Assembly (NCBI GenBank): GCA_013399895.1
Contig: VXBA01001607.1
Coordinates: 161,088-225,087, forward strand
Source of the DNA: Serilophus lunatus
Lineage: Eukaryota; Chordata; Aves; Passeriformes; Eurylaimidae
Length of the DNA: 64,000 bases
Direction of reading: 5' to 3'
Position 1 is the stretch's first letter. The number at the start of each line of letters is the position of its first letter. This document shows, piece after piece, positions 38,801 through 47,800 of the stretch. Under the pieces are notes generated by a model that was not told where the DNA came from, did not search any database, and worked only from the letters and a program-made list of their open reading frames with translations. Made by a program: the position numbers and the translations under genes.

Positions 38801-40435
38801 CACCAAATAGTGACATGTTCCAGGTATTTTATTTTTCTATCTTTGTGCTTATTTCTTAGTGTGATTCAGTACATAAAAGATTATGATTTACCACAGCAGT
38901 TTGTTTTCTCTTTTGTCCCCTTTATCTCTGATCATGTATTCTGAAATGGTAGATGTTATAATTATCAATCTTTGGAAAAGTTTAATGTAAGAACTATTTC
39001 CTTTGTTATCCAAGTAGTAGTAAAAGAAATATTTTCATCCCAGCACAGGACAACTGTTCATACACTTGCAAGCTGAAGTGTTATTTCTGTTTTCTTCCTC
39101 CTTTTCTTCTGATCCAGGGAGAAGAAACTGAAAGCTAGAGTGCAGGAGTTAGTGAGTGCTTTGGAGAGACTCACGAAGAGCAGTGAAATCAGACATCAGC
39201 AGTCTGCAGAATTTGTTAATGATCTTAAAAGGGCAAACAGGTAAAGGCATCACTAGCAGATGGGTGCAGCATTGATTTTATTACTGTATTCTGATAATAC
39301 ACTGCAATATTCCCCATACCTTAATGAAATGAATCCTCATTTTCACACTTACTGATGCTTTAAGGCTCTCATTAGAGATGGGAGTGGTGTAAACTTCCCG
39401 TATAGGCCGCTGACAACTACATAGTTAAAAACAGAGTGGAGGAAATAGGTTAGTCTTATCTGACTGACTAGTAAGTGCACAATTACAAAAACAAACAAAA
39501 AAAGCAGACTTACCAATCTATAGGTTTGTCTTCAACTGCTCCCTTTGGCTCCAACCTCTTCATTAATAAACTGTCTTGGATAATCACACCTAAATTCTAT
39601 TGCTCATTCGGGGCATTTTACTGGCACTGATTTTGGATGGACTAGCAATATGATGGACTGCAGCTGCCCTTCCATCAAGGAGCCTATCACTCACAATATA
39701 GTTTTTCTTAAATTGTATTTGAAAGCCTTTGTGGTGAGCAGTACCCATCTTAAGCTTTCCTACTCAGTCAAGATGGATGCAGAGAAGCTACTCAGCAGCT
39801 GACAAAATAACACAAGATACCATCCTCTGGAAGGAAATGTTATTTTTTAAAATGGAAAATGCAGATTCATTCCTGGATTTGCTAAGCAGATTCTGACCAT
39901 GCAATGTTTTTATAAATCATTACATGTCTAATGTTGTGATATCGTGATTCACAAATGGTGCTCTGCAAGGTCATCATCATCAACCTCTGTCTGGCTCTTT
40001 GAACTATGTTTTAAAATGTTTTCTTTATCAATTTACTGCTAATGGTGTAGTACTTTCCCCAGAAAAGCCACAGACATTACCATTGATCTGGGTTTGGATC
40101 TAATCCATTTTAAAGTACTGGTAAATTTTAGGAAGGTGATCAGTACCCAAACTTTGGCATTCCCTGAAGGTGGAGATTTAGCGTGGACTTTTTGTAACAC
40201 TTGCTATGAACAGGCCTTTGTGAAATGTCTTGTATTGTCTTGTGTTTTTAACAGCAACCTGGTAGCAGCTTATGAAAAAGCAAAGAAAAAGCATCAAAAT
40301 AAGCTGAAGAAACTGGAATCACAAATGATGGCCATGGTGGAGAGACATGAAACACAAGTAAGGATGCTTAAACAAAGAATAGCTTTACTGGAAGAAGAGA
40401 ACTCCAGACCACACACCAATGAAACTTCACTTTAA
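5662..40435 (+). CDS. MCC: MCC, 3' two-thirds of the gene (11 coding exons, spliced)
   Basis: Seen: eleven exons (5662-5808, 6158-6247, 6920-7068, 9122-9262, 10450-10550, 12645-12828, 20705-20939, 26870-27076, 27990-28087, 39118-39240, 40255-40435) have GT donors, AG acceptors and matching phases. They join into 1656 nt, that is 551 residues plus TAA. The product is Ser-rich at first, then nearly all charged, heptad-like coiled coil, and ends in ETSL. Known: vertebrate MCC is about 829 residues, a cytoplasmic and membrane-associated coiled-coil scaffold reported to restrain cell-cycle entry and Wnt/beta-catenin signalling, and to bind Scribble and NHERF PDZ domains through its C-terminus. The recovered part should match roughly residues 279-829. 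The first exon here begins in phase 0 at a Val codon, so upstream exons lie before the window. Near identity to the mammalian protein, as I recall it, makes the assignment firm. Confidence 0.97.
5809..6157 (+). other. MCC: MCC intron a-b
   Basis: GTGAGC...CTTACAG, 349 nt. No repeats or other features recognised. Confidence 0.9.
6158..6247 (+). CDS. MCC: MCC exon b (30 codons)
   Basis: Phase 0 at both ends; donor GGG|GTAAGG. Encodes IAERVKLSKTRSESSSSDRP and ends at SSIG. The Ser-rich RSESSSSD cluster is a plausible phosphorylation segment (inferred). With a length of 90 nt, skipping would keep frame. Confidence 0.97.
6248..6919 (+). other. MCC: MCC intron b-c
   Basis: GTAAGG...CTGTGCAG, 672 nt. 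AT-rich; no recognisable element. An 82-codon open frame at 6372-6620 has no similarity I recognise. Confidence 0.9.
6920..7068 (+). CDS. MCC: MCC exon c (49 codons + 2 nt)
   Basis: Acceptor GTGCAG, donor CAG|GTAAGG. Encodes VSSTVAEHLAHSLQDCSNIQ onward and ends ETERLN plus a split Ser codon (AG|C). Helical and conserved, leading into the MCC/USHBP1-type domain. Confidence 0.97.
7069..9121 (+). other. MCC: MCC intron c-d, contains an LTR-like element
   Basis: GTAAGG...TTTTACAG, 2053 nt. Carries a minus-strand LTR-like element at 8063-8380 and probably about 90 bp of attached retroviral-type internal sequence up to about 8470. The rest is plain AT-rich intron. Confidence 0.85.
8063..8380 (-). 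mobile_element. LTR-like element of an endogenous retrovirus (minus strand, 318 bp)
   Basis: On the minus strand the element begins TGTTGGAGGG and ends GTCCCAACA, so the termini form the inverted repeat TGTTGG/CCAACA expected of an LTR. Inside, in order, are a TATAAAGGGG promoter-like box (8191-8182) and an AATAAA polyadenylation signal (8172-8167), in the U3/R arrangement. Just 5' of it on the minus strand is the purine-rich run GAGGGAAAAGGCAGA, a polypurine-tract-like stretch, suggesting a 3' LTR with a stub of internal sequence. No target-site duplication matches (GCAAAA against TCTGCC on the plus strand). No retroviral protein is encoded. Known: such short LTRs with close TATA and AATAAA boxes fit avian class II elements; the family is inferred. 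Confidence 0.65.
9122..9262 (+). CDS. MCC: MCC exon d, core of the MCC/USHBP1-type coiled-coil domain
   Basis: 141 nt; 1 nt completes a Ser codon, then RIEHLKSQNDLLTITLEECK onward to LRLALQY, plus a split Ser (AG|T). Donor CAG|GTATGT. This is the segment shared by MCC and USHBP1 proteins and matches mammals almost residue for residue. Confidence 0.97.
9263..10449 (+). other. MCC: MCC intron d-e
   Basis: GTATGT...CTCTTTCAG, 1187 nt. AT-rich; no recognised element. Confidence 0.9.
10450..10550 (+). CDS. MCC: MCC exon e (101 nt)
   Basis: Completes Ser, then EQCIEAYELLLALAESEQSL onward to GVGSV and ends on the first base of a Gly codon. Acceptor CTTTCAG, donor TTG|GTAAGA. Continues the conserved helical domain. 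Confidence 0.96.
10551..12644 (+). other. MCC: MCC intron e-f
   Basis: GTAAGA...AAAACTAG, 2094 nt, with an A18 tract at 10688-10705. The acceptor has a poor polypyrimidine tract (TTGCTTGAAAACTAG). No coding signal or clear transposon seen. Confidence 0.85.
10688..10705 (+). repeat. Poly-A tract (A18)
   Basis: Uninterrupted A run followed by A/G-rich sequence (to about 10735). No LINE or SINE body recognised immediately upstream, so its origin is unclear. Confidence 0.8.
12645..12828 (+). CDS. MCC: MCC exon f (184 nt)
   Basis: Completes Gly, then DQTGDENITQMLKRAHDCRK onward, ending SSNSHT plus a split Ser (AG|T). Donor GAG|GTAATG. Helix followed by a Gly/Cys-rich loop (DGSCGGAYAVTGCS). The loop is a little diverged from mammals as I recall them. 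Confidence 0.96.
15042..15845 (-). mobile_element. CR1 LINE, 5'-truncated, minus strand
   Basis: Read on the minus strand, it enters CR1 ORF2 near its C-terminal part (fragments like LDTLDRWAQANCMRFSKTKC and TEWLESCSAERDLRVLVDS). It runs through the 3' region and ends at CAGAAT-type 8-mer tail sequence (plus strand ATCACAGAATCAT at 15041). The frame is broken by stops and shifts, so it is dead. At about 800 bp it is the longest CR1 copy here. Confidence 0.92.
16216..16410 (+). mobile_element. CR1 LINE 3' tail fragment, plus strand
   Basis: Begins near a diverged form of the usual CR1 stretch (ACAGGCTCCCCAGGGA) and ends with the diagnostic tail ATTCTATGATTCTGTG (16395-16410). It is in the opposite orientation to the copy about 370 bp upstream. 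Confidence 0.9.
18602..18620 (+). repeat. (GGCA)n microsatellite
   Basis: CAGGCAGGCAGGCAGGCAG: four full GGCA units inside the intron. Likely length-polymorphic. Confidence 0.85.
20705..20939 (+). CDS. MCC: MCC exon g (235 nt)
   Basis: Completes Ser, then TTSSTASSCDTEFTKEDEQR onward to LMQELMAMK. Acceptor TTTCCAG; donor AAG|GTATTT, weaker than the other donors in the gene. A Ser/Thr-rich linker is followed by a long charged coiled coil (KDYIQQLKNDRAAVKLTMLE) that is essentially invariant in vertebrates. Confidence 0.97.
20940..26869 (+). other. MCC: MCC intron g-h (5.9 kb)
   Basis: GTATTT...TCAACAG. AT-rich, including an A/T-only-like patch around 24720-24790 with repeated AAGTTAAAAT-type units. 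No CR1, LTR or coding exon recognised. Confidence 0.85.
26870..27076 (+). CDS. MCC: MCC exon h (69 codons), coiled coil
   Basis: Phase 0 at both ends. Encodes EEMAELKAQLYLLEKEKKAL onward to SGSKDKLGK. Clear leucine heptads, then a basic/Ser-rich linker. Acceptor CAACAG; donor AAG|GTCAGG is non-optimal. 207 nt, so skipping would keep frame. Confidence 0.97.
27077..27989 (+). other. MCC: MCC intron h-i
   Basis: GTCAGG...TTTCTCAG, 913 nt. Nothing recognised. Confidence 0.9.
27990..28087 (+). CDS. MCC: MCC exon i (98 nt), most diverged exon
   Basis: Encodes ECSDGTAAPLTLAELRPYTE onward to LTNALR plus a split Arg (AG|G). Donor GAG|GTAAGC. The LxLAELR core and the final helix fit MCC, but from memory this linker is the least conserved part and seems one residue shorter than in mammals. 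Confidence 0.94.
30903..31430 (-). mobile_element. CR1 LINE, 5'-truncated with internal deletion, minus strand
   Basis: The plus strand starts ATCACAGAATTA (reverse complement of a CR1 tail). On the minus strand a 133-codon frame (31381-30980) reads CR1 ORF2 C-terminal motifs: TEWLESGQAERDLGVLVG, then RPQLECCVQFWAP and ESVQRRATR, then directly HWNGLPWEVVESPSLDVFKK. Compared with the usual CR1 ORF2 order, about 70 residues between RRAT and HWN are absent. The frame stays open across the junction. No catalytic domain is present, so it is immobile. Confidence 0.92.
38466..38674 (+). mobile_element. CR1 LINE 3' tail fragment, plus strand
   Basis: Reads GGTTGCCCAGAGAG, then CCCATCCCTGGAAACCTTC and GGGCTCTGAGCAACCTG, and ends TTCTACGGTTCTATAG, a decayed ATTCTATG tail. 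Only about 210 bp of the 3' end remains. Confidence 0.9.
39118..39240 (+). CDS. MCC: MCC exon j (123 nt)
   Basis: Completes Arg, then EKKLKARVQELVSALERLTK onward to NDLKRAN plus a split Ser (AG|C). Acceptor GATCCAG, donor CAG|GTAAAG. Coiled coil, nearly invariant; 123 nt keeps frame. Confidence 0.97.
39241..40254 (+). other. MCC: MCC intron j-k
   Basis: GTAAAG...TTTTTAACAG, 1014 nt. Nothing recognised. Confidence 0.9.
40255..40435 (+). CDS. MCC: MCC last coding exon k, with PDZ-binding C-terminus
   Basis: Completes Ser, then NLVAAYEKAKKKHQNKLKKL onward, ending RPHTNETSL and TAA (40433-40435). A lysine-rich coiled coil precedes the tail. T-S-L at the extreme C-terminus fits a class I PDZ ligand (S/T-x-hydrophobic); binding to Scribble and NHERF is established for mammalian MCC and inferred here. 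Confidence 0.98.
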
Positions 40436-40583
40436 ATGCATCCCTTTAAAGGATGCTTAGTGCCATTACAACTTTCTTTTGGAGGCTGACTTTTAGGGAG
40501 CTTCAAATGCTAAAAGCTCTGACTGTCAATGCTGACACACTAAAAGCACCTTCTCTGCGATCCCAGAGAGGTGTCATGGGGAT

Positions 40584-40589
40584 AATAAA
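40584..40589 (+). terminator. MCC: Proximal AATAAA polyadenylation signal of MCC (candidate)
   Basis: AATAAA about 150 nt after the stop, followed by GTGTTAACC. Use would remove nearly all of the 3' UTR including the CR1 insertions. Confidence 0.4.
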
Positions 40590-42573
40590 AGTGTTAACCT
40601 TAAGAACTGTTTCATAATGTAAAATGGCAGTGCCTGAATTGTCATGCTATAATTATGTACATTGTCTGTGTCGTTTTGTCCATATTCATACAGCTTCTCT
40701 TCCATTTTATATACATCCCATGGGTGACAGTGTCAGATAAGAAAATAATTCATATTAAGAGATTTTCATCTGGGCAATTTGGAGATCATTTGAGAGTTTT
40801 CCTAATCCCTGATCTCCCTCTGCACACTGTACACATTCTGTTCTCAAGACTTGCTGTTACGGTTAAACCACCCAAATAGGCAGCTGCAGAGAGGGGGGAT
40901 ACCTGGCTGCCTTGGTTTTTTGCACCCTATTTGCAGTACTGCTGCTCACAGTGCAGATCAGGTAGGAAAACTCCTATCAATTTGGAAAAAAAACAAAACA
41001 AGAAACTGTAGTTGCATCTCTGAAAACCATGAGAATGGTGTATTTCTTGTAGTTTGTAGGAGGGCTAAAGGCTATGAGTTTCATCCACCCCATAGATGGT
41101 CTGAACCAAGGGTGGTAAGAAATGATAGGAGACCTCCTGGTATTCATATTGCATGGTGTTTGCAACTACTTTGTAAAAGAGTTGGGTTTAAAACATATTA
41201 ACACATTATAGCCAAGGTTTTCTCTAAGAAGCTGGGCCATTTTTGTCACGTGTGTAGTGCTTATTACAGCTTACTGTGATCAAGAGGTAGAATGTCTTCT
41301 TTTTGTACTTTTTTTTGACCAAAAAAGGTACTTATTAGGAATGTACCTGTTTAATATTAAATACATAGGCGAAAAACTATAAATGTGTAGGTGTATGGAT
41401 ATCCAGCCACAAACAGAATGTGAATGGTGAAGTTTCCTTACAGCTTCTTAGGTTAGTTTTTGTTATTGCTAACATTCTTTTCTTTTGTTTAAATCACATT
41501 GCATTACCGTATTATCAAACTGACTGAATTGCAAATGTTGACCTGCTATGTTAATGAACATTAAGCAAATCATGGGGATCAGGTTGATTTCTGTAGGGAT
41601 AAAAATACAGGAGTCTGCCACCTGTTAGATTCAGAATCTGCTTATTTTTGACAGAGTGAGTAAAACAGCTGCTATGTGTGTTTAACATGCCAAACCAGAG
41701 TCCATTCACTGTGCTTGCCTGCTACCATGTTACACCTCTGCTTTGCATTTTTCAGGCTTATTTCCAGTGAATCTGATTTCAGGAGTTGTTTAGCTTTTTT
41801 CCTTTATATGTTGAGCTGCACCTCCAATTTTACAAGTGTATGTGGAGTTATGATAACTTCTCTTGTTTATTCCTCCCATCTCTAGTATTAAGAAAATCTT
41901 TTTAGAGGACTTTAACCGTTGTTATGTACTTTTGGATTAGGCCAGGCAGCCTAAGAGTTGCGGGAATTTGTGTTCAGAATATGGCATTATTCTTAAGTCT
42001 TGGTTACATCTGAAACCATAGCAGTTGCTGTTGCCTTATTTCCTTAGTCATTCCTACTTCTCAAGAACCTGATCCATCATCTACAAAGCCCACAGCATAC
42101 ATGATTGACTGCAACAGCAAGTTACAACAATACTGATTTAAAAATTTTTAGTTAGTGATGTCCCAGGATGAGTCTTAATCAGTCCTCTTTCTCAAATTTA
42201 TTGCACTTAATTTATAATGCAGATGGAAATTTTTTCAAACCAGTCTGTTGAGGGAGGAGGCTCATTGATTTCTGCTGTCTTTGTAGTTTTGCTGAGCAGC
42301 TGTCTACGGTGTTTCCCTTTTGGGCCAAGTTCCTCACCAACACCTATGTGGGATTTTGCCATAAGCTTCAGTAGTAGCTGAGCACACTTGTTTCTGAAGA
42401 AAAAAGTATGCACTGTGTAGTGTGGCACAAATGCAGTTACACTTTTGTCTTCTGGCATCCGAAACACCTATGTGACTTGAAGTCATATGAAAAGGTCCAT
42501 GTGAACTAGCTTTCACTAAAGAAGGCTAGAAACCACTACTGCACTGGATTGCCACTTAGACTTCATTTTCTGT

Positions 42574-42795
42574 ATAGAATAACAGAATCATGCAATGATT
42601 TGGGTTGAAAAGGACCTTAAAAATCATCTTGTTCCAACTCCTCTGTGCCATGGCAGGGGTACCTCCCACTACACCAGGTTGCTCAATCCCCTGTCCAACT
42701 TGGCACTGAACACTTGCAGGAATGTGGCATCCACAGCTTCTCTGGGCAACTTGTTCCAGTGCCTCACCACCCTGAAAGTAAAGAATTTCTTCCAT
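42574..42795 (-). mobile_element. CR1 LINE 3' tail, minus strand, inside MCC 3' UTR
   Basis: The plus strand reads ATAGAATAACAGAATCATGC (reverse-complemented 8-mer tail), then TTGGGTTGAAAAGGACCTTA and the CR1 landmark CTCTGGGCAACTTGTTCCAG, stopping at AAGAATTTCTTCC. About 220 bp. Confidence 0.93.
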
Positions 42796-42853
42796 ATAAA
42801 AATTTTTTGGTAGCATTTTAATTTAAATGTCTTGGAATATATAAATTAAGAAA

Positions 42854-43178
42854 GCATAAGAACACAGAAGGGTTGGAACTGACCATTAGTGGGGTCATCT
42901 GGTCCAACCCCTCTGCTCAAGCCAGGTTGCTCAGGACTGCATCCAGATGGCGCTGAATTATTTCCAGAGAGGAAGATTCTTCTCTGGGCAATCCCTTCCA
43001 GTGCTCAGTCACCAGCACAGCAAAGAAGTTCTTCCTCACGTTCATTTTGTGCCCATTGCCTCTTGTCCTGTTGCTAGGCCCCCCGGGCATAGCCTGATCC
43101 ATTCTGTGACCCCTCCCTGCAGACGCTGACAGACATGAATTAGGCCCCTCTCAGTCCCTTCTCGAGGCTGAACAGACT
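42854..43178 (-). mobile_element. Second CR1-family fragment, minus strand, inside MCC 3' UTR
   Basis: Starts near AACACAGAAGGGTTGGAACT and carries TCTGGTCCAACCCC, CAAGCCAGGTTGCTCAGGAC, TCTTCCTCACGTTC and CTCGAGGCTGAACAG. It differs from the neighbour 60 bp upstream in sequence and length, so it is a different CR1 subfamily rather than a duplication of the same copy. Confidence 0.88.
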
Positions 43179-44196
43179 TCTGGGTTTAGAGGCATGAAAA
43201 GCTGCAGCCATCCCTCAGTGCCTTTTTCAGGCCTAAAGATTTGGTGATGCTGTTTCAATACATTTACTACATATCTTCCCTACCGTGTTCTAAAAGTACT
43301 TCAGAATAAATTTTAAATCCCCAGTAAATGTAAGCCATTTTCTTCCCATACGGCTTGTAGATGAAAAAGAAACACTGGGTGTCACACAGCTTTAGCAGTA
43401 GCCACAGTTTGCCAGACCATCCCAGTTAAATTTCCCTAAGCAAGCAGCTACTGATTGATTTGTTGGCACACTGGAAAAGATCAATAGGTAAGTGGTAAAA
43501 GGTTTAATGTAATTGTGAACACTGTTCAATATTAATAATTAGATGCAGTTCCAGCGTATTTGTTAAAAATGGCACCAACCCTGAGGACAAATGCAAAAAA
43601 CCTAAAACTTTGTTTTTGCAACTCTGAAGTACCAGCACAAATGATACACGAGTGTGCAGTGCACCTTGAGTCAGAGCAACTAAACACTCTTAACATTTGT
43701 TGCAGAAATAATAAATTTGCAAAGCAAGTAAAATATGTTAGGTTTTGTTGGCAAGAATAAGTCCATTCATGAATTAATGATCGTGTGGTTTTTTGCTTTT
43801 CTAAGTCACCAGAGCGCATGAAACTTTGTATTTCACACTGTTCAGAAAAACAAAACAACAAACCTAAACAACTTTTTTTCTAATTGTATGCATAAATCTT
43901 CACCAGCTTGAATGTACTGTTAGCTATTGCAAAGCACATGTGATTAAGTTTGCATCATGTCAGTATTGTTCTACTGGTTTTCTTAGGATTCTCTCCTCCA
44001 TTAATAATGCACCATACATTGTAACTTTAGAAACGTTTCACCATACCGAATTAGCTTTAAATCTGTTGATACTTCTTAGCTTCCTAGCAGCTGTAAATTA
44101 GCTACTTTGTGTTTATTTGATATAGAATTGTAAAAACTGCATTTATTTATACAGAGGCATTTATAATACTTATTTTACAAATGTTCTTATATTCTG

Positions 44197-44202
44197 AATA
44201 AA
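44197..44202 (+). terminator. MCC: Distal AATAAA polyadenylation signal of MCC
   Basis: TCTGAATAAATTTC, followed within 40 nt by G/T-rich GGGAGTTGTTTT, a normal cleavage context. It lies about 660 bp before the oppositely oriented DCP2 signal. Confidence 0.65.
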
Positions 44203-44225
44203 TTTCTAATGCTGTTCCTTTGCCT

Positions 44226-44844
44226 TGGGAGTTGTTTTACCATAACATGTCAGCTTATTGTTGAATGGGACTGCCTCTAGTTATCTTTGACACAAAGGTT
44301 TCTCATCTCCAATGTGAGTTGTGGAGGGAAGATGGTATCACATTGTTAGGGAAGTTCCCACAGCAGAGCCATGGGAAGAAAGCAGCTGAAATCTGATCAG
44401 ATGTTGTAGCAGAGCTCAAGAACCTTAATATTTCCCACAAACCCTCTAGAGCTTTGATAAAGACTTAATAGAAATCAAAGAGCACATATGAAACTGTTTC
44501 CACACATGCAGTTATTTTAATGACAAGTTATCTGCCCTCCCCCCCCCTGCAAAACACCACCCAAAGCCCCCGAACCTCAATATTCCATAAACATTCTAAA
44601 AGCACTTAATGAAATTCTTGAACTTAACTTTCTCCAGTACATATAACACATTATATTTTTTTTCTCTTTCCATTGTGTTGAACGGGCTCTTCATCCACAT
44701 TTACAACTAACTTCAGAAAATAATACTTCTTTTCCTGGCACTATGTATAATCACTGCTGCTGACTGGCAACACCTAAACATTTTACAGTGAAAGAGCCTG
44801 TACCAGCAGCCCCAACTTTACAGTTCACAATGACCAGCAATCCT
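44226..44844. other. Short intergenic gap between converging 3' ends
   Basis: About 620 bp between the predicted MCC and DCP2 cleavage sites. AT-rich with a C9 run near 44538. No gene or repeat recognised. Confidence 0.6.
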
Positions 44845-44864
44845 CTTATTCATACTTCAGTAAG

Positions 44865-44870
44865 TTTATT
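44865..44870 (-). terminator. DCP2: Distal AATAAA polyadenylation signal of DCP2
   Basis: On the minus strand: ATAAATAAACTTACTG, followed by GAATAAGAGGATTG and G/T-rich TGCTGGTCATTGTG, a plausible cleavage context. Confidence 0.55.
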
Positions 44871-47800
44871 TATAAAGTGATTTAGTTTTACATAGAAAAA
44901 AATAACAATATAGAAGAAAATGTCAACTTAGGCATAATCTCTTAAATGGTGTGCTTCAGTTTCTGAATCAATAACAAAATCACAATCATCAGTACCCCAG
45001 ATGTTACAAGTGGTTAACAGATTTTATTTAACACAACTGAAGAGTTGACTAATGCAAACTTTCTTCAAAAGAACATAATGGAAATTGAATAAAATCTGTA
45101 ATGATTTTAACCCCATTAGCTGTACGTACTTTCTACTTAATTAGCACTGATGTGCCACAAACATACCAGTGAGGAAAACAAGATTGAGTTCTGGAGCTTT
45201 AAACAAACAGGAGGAAGACATAACCCTTCATGCATGAGCCATATAACAAAACACTGGCTCCCTGTTTTCTGCCAGGCATGCAAAGCTGCCCTGAAAACTT
45301 GTATTTTCTTGAAGCAGTACCAGAGTCAGCCTGGGTCCTGCATGATGCCAGAATTCAATGACAACCCCCCACCTTCTGTGGAGTCTGTTTTGCTTTTTAA
45401 TGTTAATAGTGCCTTGCAAGCCCAGCTGAACTGCTCCTCAGGGATGAAGTACAACTTCCATATACTGCAGTGCCATGCAGACATCCTTACTAGAGGATCT
45501 TGTTACAAGTATAGGCATGGTAAGTATTTTCTGAGAGCTCTTAATCATGCAGTTTTGCATACTTTTTCTGCATAACAAAATAAAGTACCCAACCACTAAG
45601 ATACAAATGGTTAATCACCACAGGATTCAGGTTTGTGGGTTTTTTGTTTTTGCTTTTTTCTTGCTTTTGCTCAAACATGCTTAAAAAAAGTTTGCAAAGT
45701 TTTTTTCTCACAGTTGGAAAAGTGTGAGAAATTGTCTGCAGGACCTGTATTCTTAAAAAGCTATGAATGCTTTGTTTTAAAAATTGTTAATGTTCCATGA
45801 GCTGTAATCATTTTCCAAAAAGCACTGAACTGTAACCCATACTGGAAACAAGAAGCCAGTTCTTCTGATCAACACTATAAATGCTTAAAAATTAAAAAAT
45901 ACTCTGTTTTCAATAAAATTCTTAGTGACCTGACCAAACTTAAACATTCTGTACTTTGTGATGTTAATAATTACTTAAAAGGAAGCTTTGGTTTTTTTCC
46001 TGCAAAAATTGGAGGACTTGAAGACACTTTGACTTCTCAGAAGCATCCCAGAGCTGAGAACAATTTAAAGATAAGGGTTTCTGTAAAGCTCAATCTGTCC
46101 AAAATTTGTCTCACTGAACCTAACATTTTCAATGAAAAGACTTGAGCATTTAATTTTAAAGTACTGCTACTAATCTGGAATCTCTTATGATCTTGAATGT
46201 GGCCATTGTAATTGTTACTTGTCTTCCTTTTAAGTTCATAATTCACATCGAAAAAGTGAAATGCACACACAGCACAAATCCTACTGCATCTATCAGTGCT
46301 TACATACAGGATTAAGAACAGTGCAAATACTAGCATTTAACCTACTTTCATTTTTGAACTACACTATTGCTATAAATGCATAAGAACGAAAACCTATTAT
46401 GGAAGAATAGTGACATTTCCAAGTCTAATTTACTGTAAAAGCACCTTCAGTTAGTTTGTAGAAATTTACCATATCTTAAATAATTTTGGTTGTTTCAAAA
46501 GCTAAACTATTGTAATAACAAACACAATTTGAAATTATGAATTAATGTATAAGCACCAGATTAACATTTACAGTGCAAGACTTGAAATCAGTTTATTTAC
46601 AGAAATTAAATCAACAAGAGAGACTATTCTACCAATTCTCAATAATTATGAGCTTCCTAAGACATTTAGAGGATAATCTCCTAACTTAAAACATGAAGGC
46701 ACCTGACTTTACATCTGGAAGAAAAAAATCCTGTTGCTTAGAATTTATTAAAAACCCAGGTGTTTGAGGATTAAGCAGCTTGCTGACCCTACAACTGGGC
46801 AGGCAGTCACCCATGGAGCAGCAGTGCTGTCTTACACCCCAAAATATTAAAGCCTGGATTCTTAATGTGGACTCCTGCTCTTCACATCAGAATGACATGA
46901 GTGCAAAAGCAAATCTACTACAGTTAGCAATGGTTGGAAAAAGTAACTGCTTATCTGAAATTACAATCTGAGAGCAAGTATGTTAGGAACAGCCAGACTC
47001 AAAGCCTGCCTTGTTTTTAAAAGGAACTGTTACATCTGTAACAGCCACAGGTAGGTGACAAAAAAACACAGGAAATACTGTTCACAAATCACCAAATTAA
47101 GTCAGGAAGGTTGGAGCACAGCACAGAAGCCTGGAAAAGAGACTAGGCCCAAAATTTTATTAGAAACTATTTAGCGAAGTTTGGTCTAAAGAATTTACAT
47201 TGTGTTAAAAAAGTACTTAGATTGTGCAATAAATAAAGCTATTTCCCTCTCTTCTCAGAACTGCTGCTGCCAGACTCCAAGCTATGTATAACACAGCTAC
47301 TTTCAAAAACTGGATGTTGAAGGGAGTTGAAGTCAGTAGCACAGAACACGTCACTCAATTGGGCAGAGGCCACTCTTCAGTCTAAGGTCAAAGCACAGAG
47401 CATTCTGTGAAGGAGAGATGCTAAAAATCTCATGCTAAAGCAGGCAGTTCATGTAGTACTAGAAACTGCAAAGTAGTACTAGGTTCCCAGCACCACACAT
47501 CTGTAGGTTACTTTGTTAAATGTTTGTTTATTCCACAAGTTCTTTAGTTTCAAGAACACTGACTGACCATTCATAACCTGAATAACCCCTAACATGCAAG
47601 CATTCTCAAATTGACATCATCTGTTTTTCAAGTATCCTGACATCAGCTCTCAAGTCTGACATGCAAATAGTTAACTTGTTTCTCTGTGTCTGGCTCCATG
47701 AAGTAAAAACTCACAGAACTAAAGCCTACATCTCACTTGCTATTTCTTCTTTTTTTTTTTTAATGGAATATAATGTAAACAGTACTTCTAAATTTAGAAA

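Larger units (their letters stand above)
28088..39117 (+). other. MCC: MCC intron i-j (11 kb, the longest complete intron in the window)
   Basis: GTAAGC...CTGATCCAG. Contains CR1 copies at 30903-31430 (minus) and 38466-38674 (plus). There is a short duplication of AATGTATTTGTTCTG at about 30761 and 30778, and an unexplained 180-codon minus-strand open frame at 37568-38110. The rest shows no repeat or exon I recognise. Confidence 0.85.
40436..44225 (+). other. MCC: Predicted MCC 3' UTR (about 3.8 kb)
   Basis: Follows the stop codon. AATAAA signals occur at 40584, 43305, 43710 and 44197. The last is followed by a T/G-rich stretch (GGGAGTTGTTTT) and is the best distal end; the end coordinate assumes cleavage about 20 nt after it. 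The 40584 signal would give a short alternative tail. Two minus-strand CR1 tails (42574-42795, 42854-43178) are embedded. Mammalian MCC also has a multi-kilobase 3' UTR. Confidence 0.7.

Noticed and set aside
1..40435. Nested intronless kinase gene such as TSSK1B, which lies within MCC in mammals
   Set aside because: No kinase-like open frame is present in the introns covered here; the mammalian copy is in a more 5' intron, outside this window.
45150..45575. 141-codon plus-strand frame at 45.15-45.58 kb
   Set aside because: Antisense to the predicted DCP2 3' UTR, no domain or signal recognised, weak start context; most likely chance.
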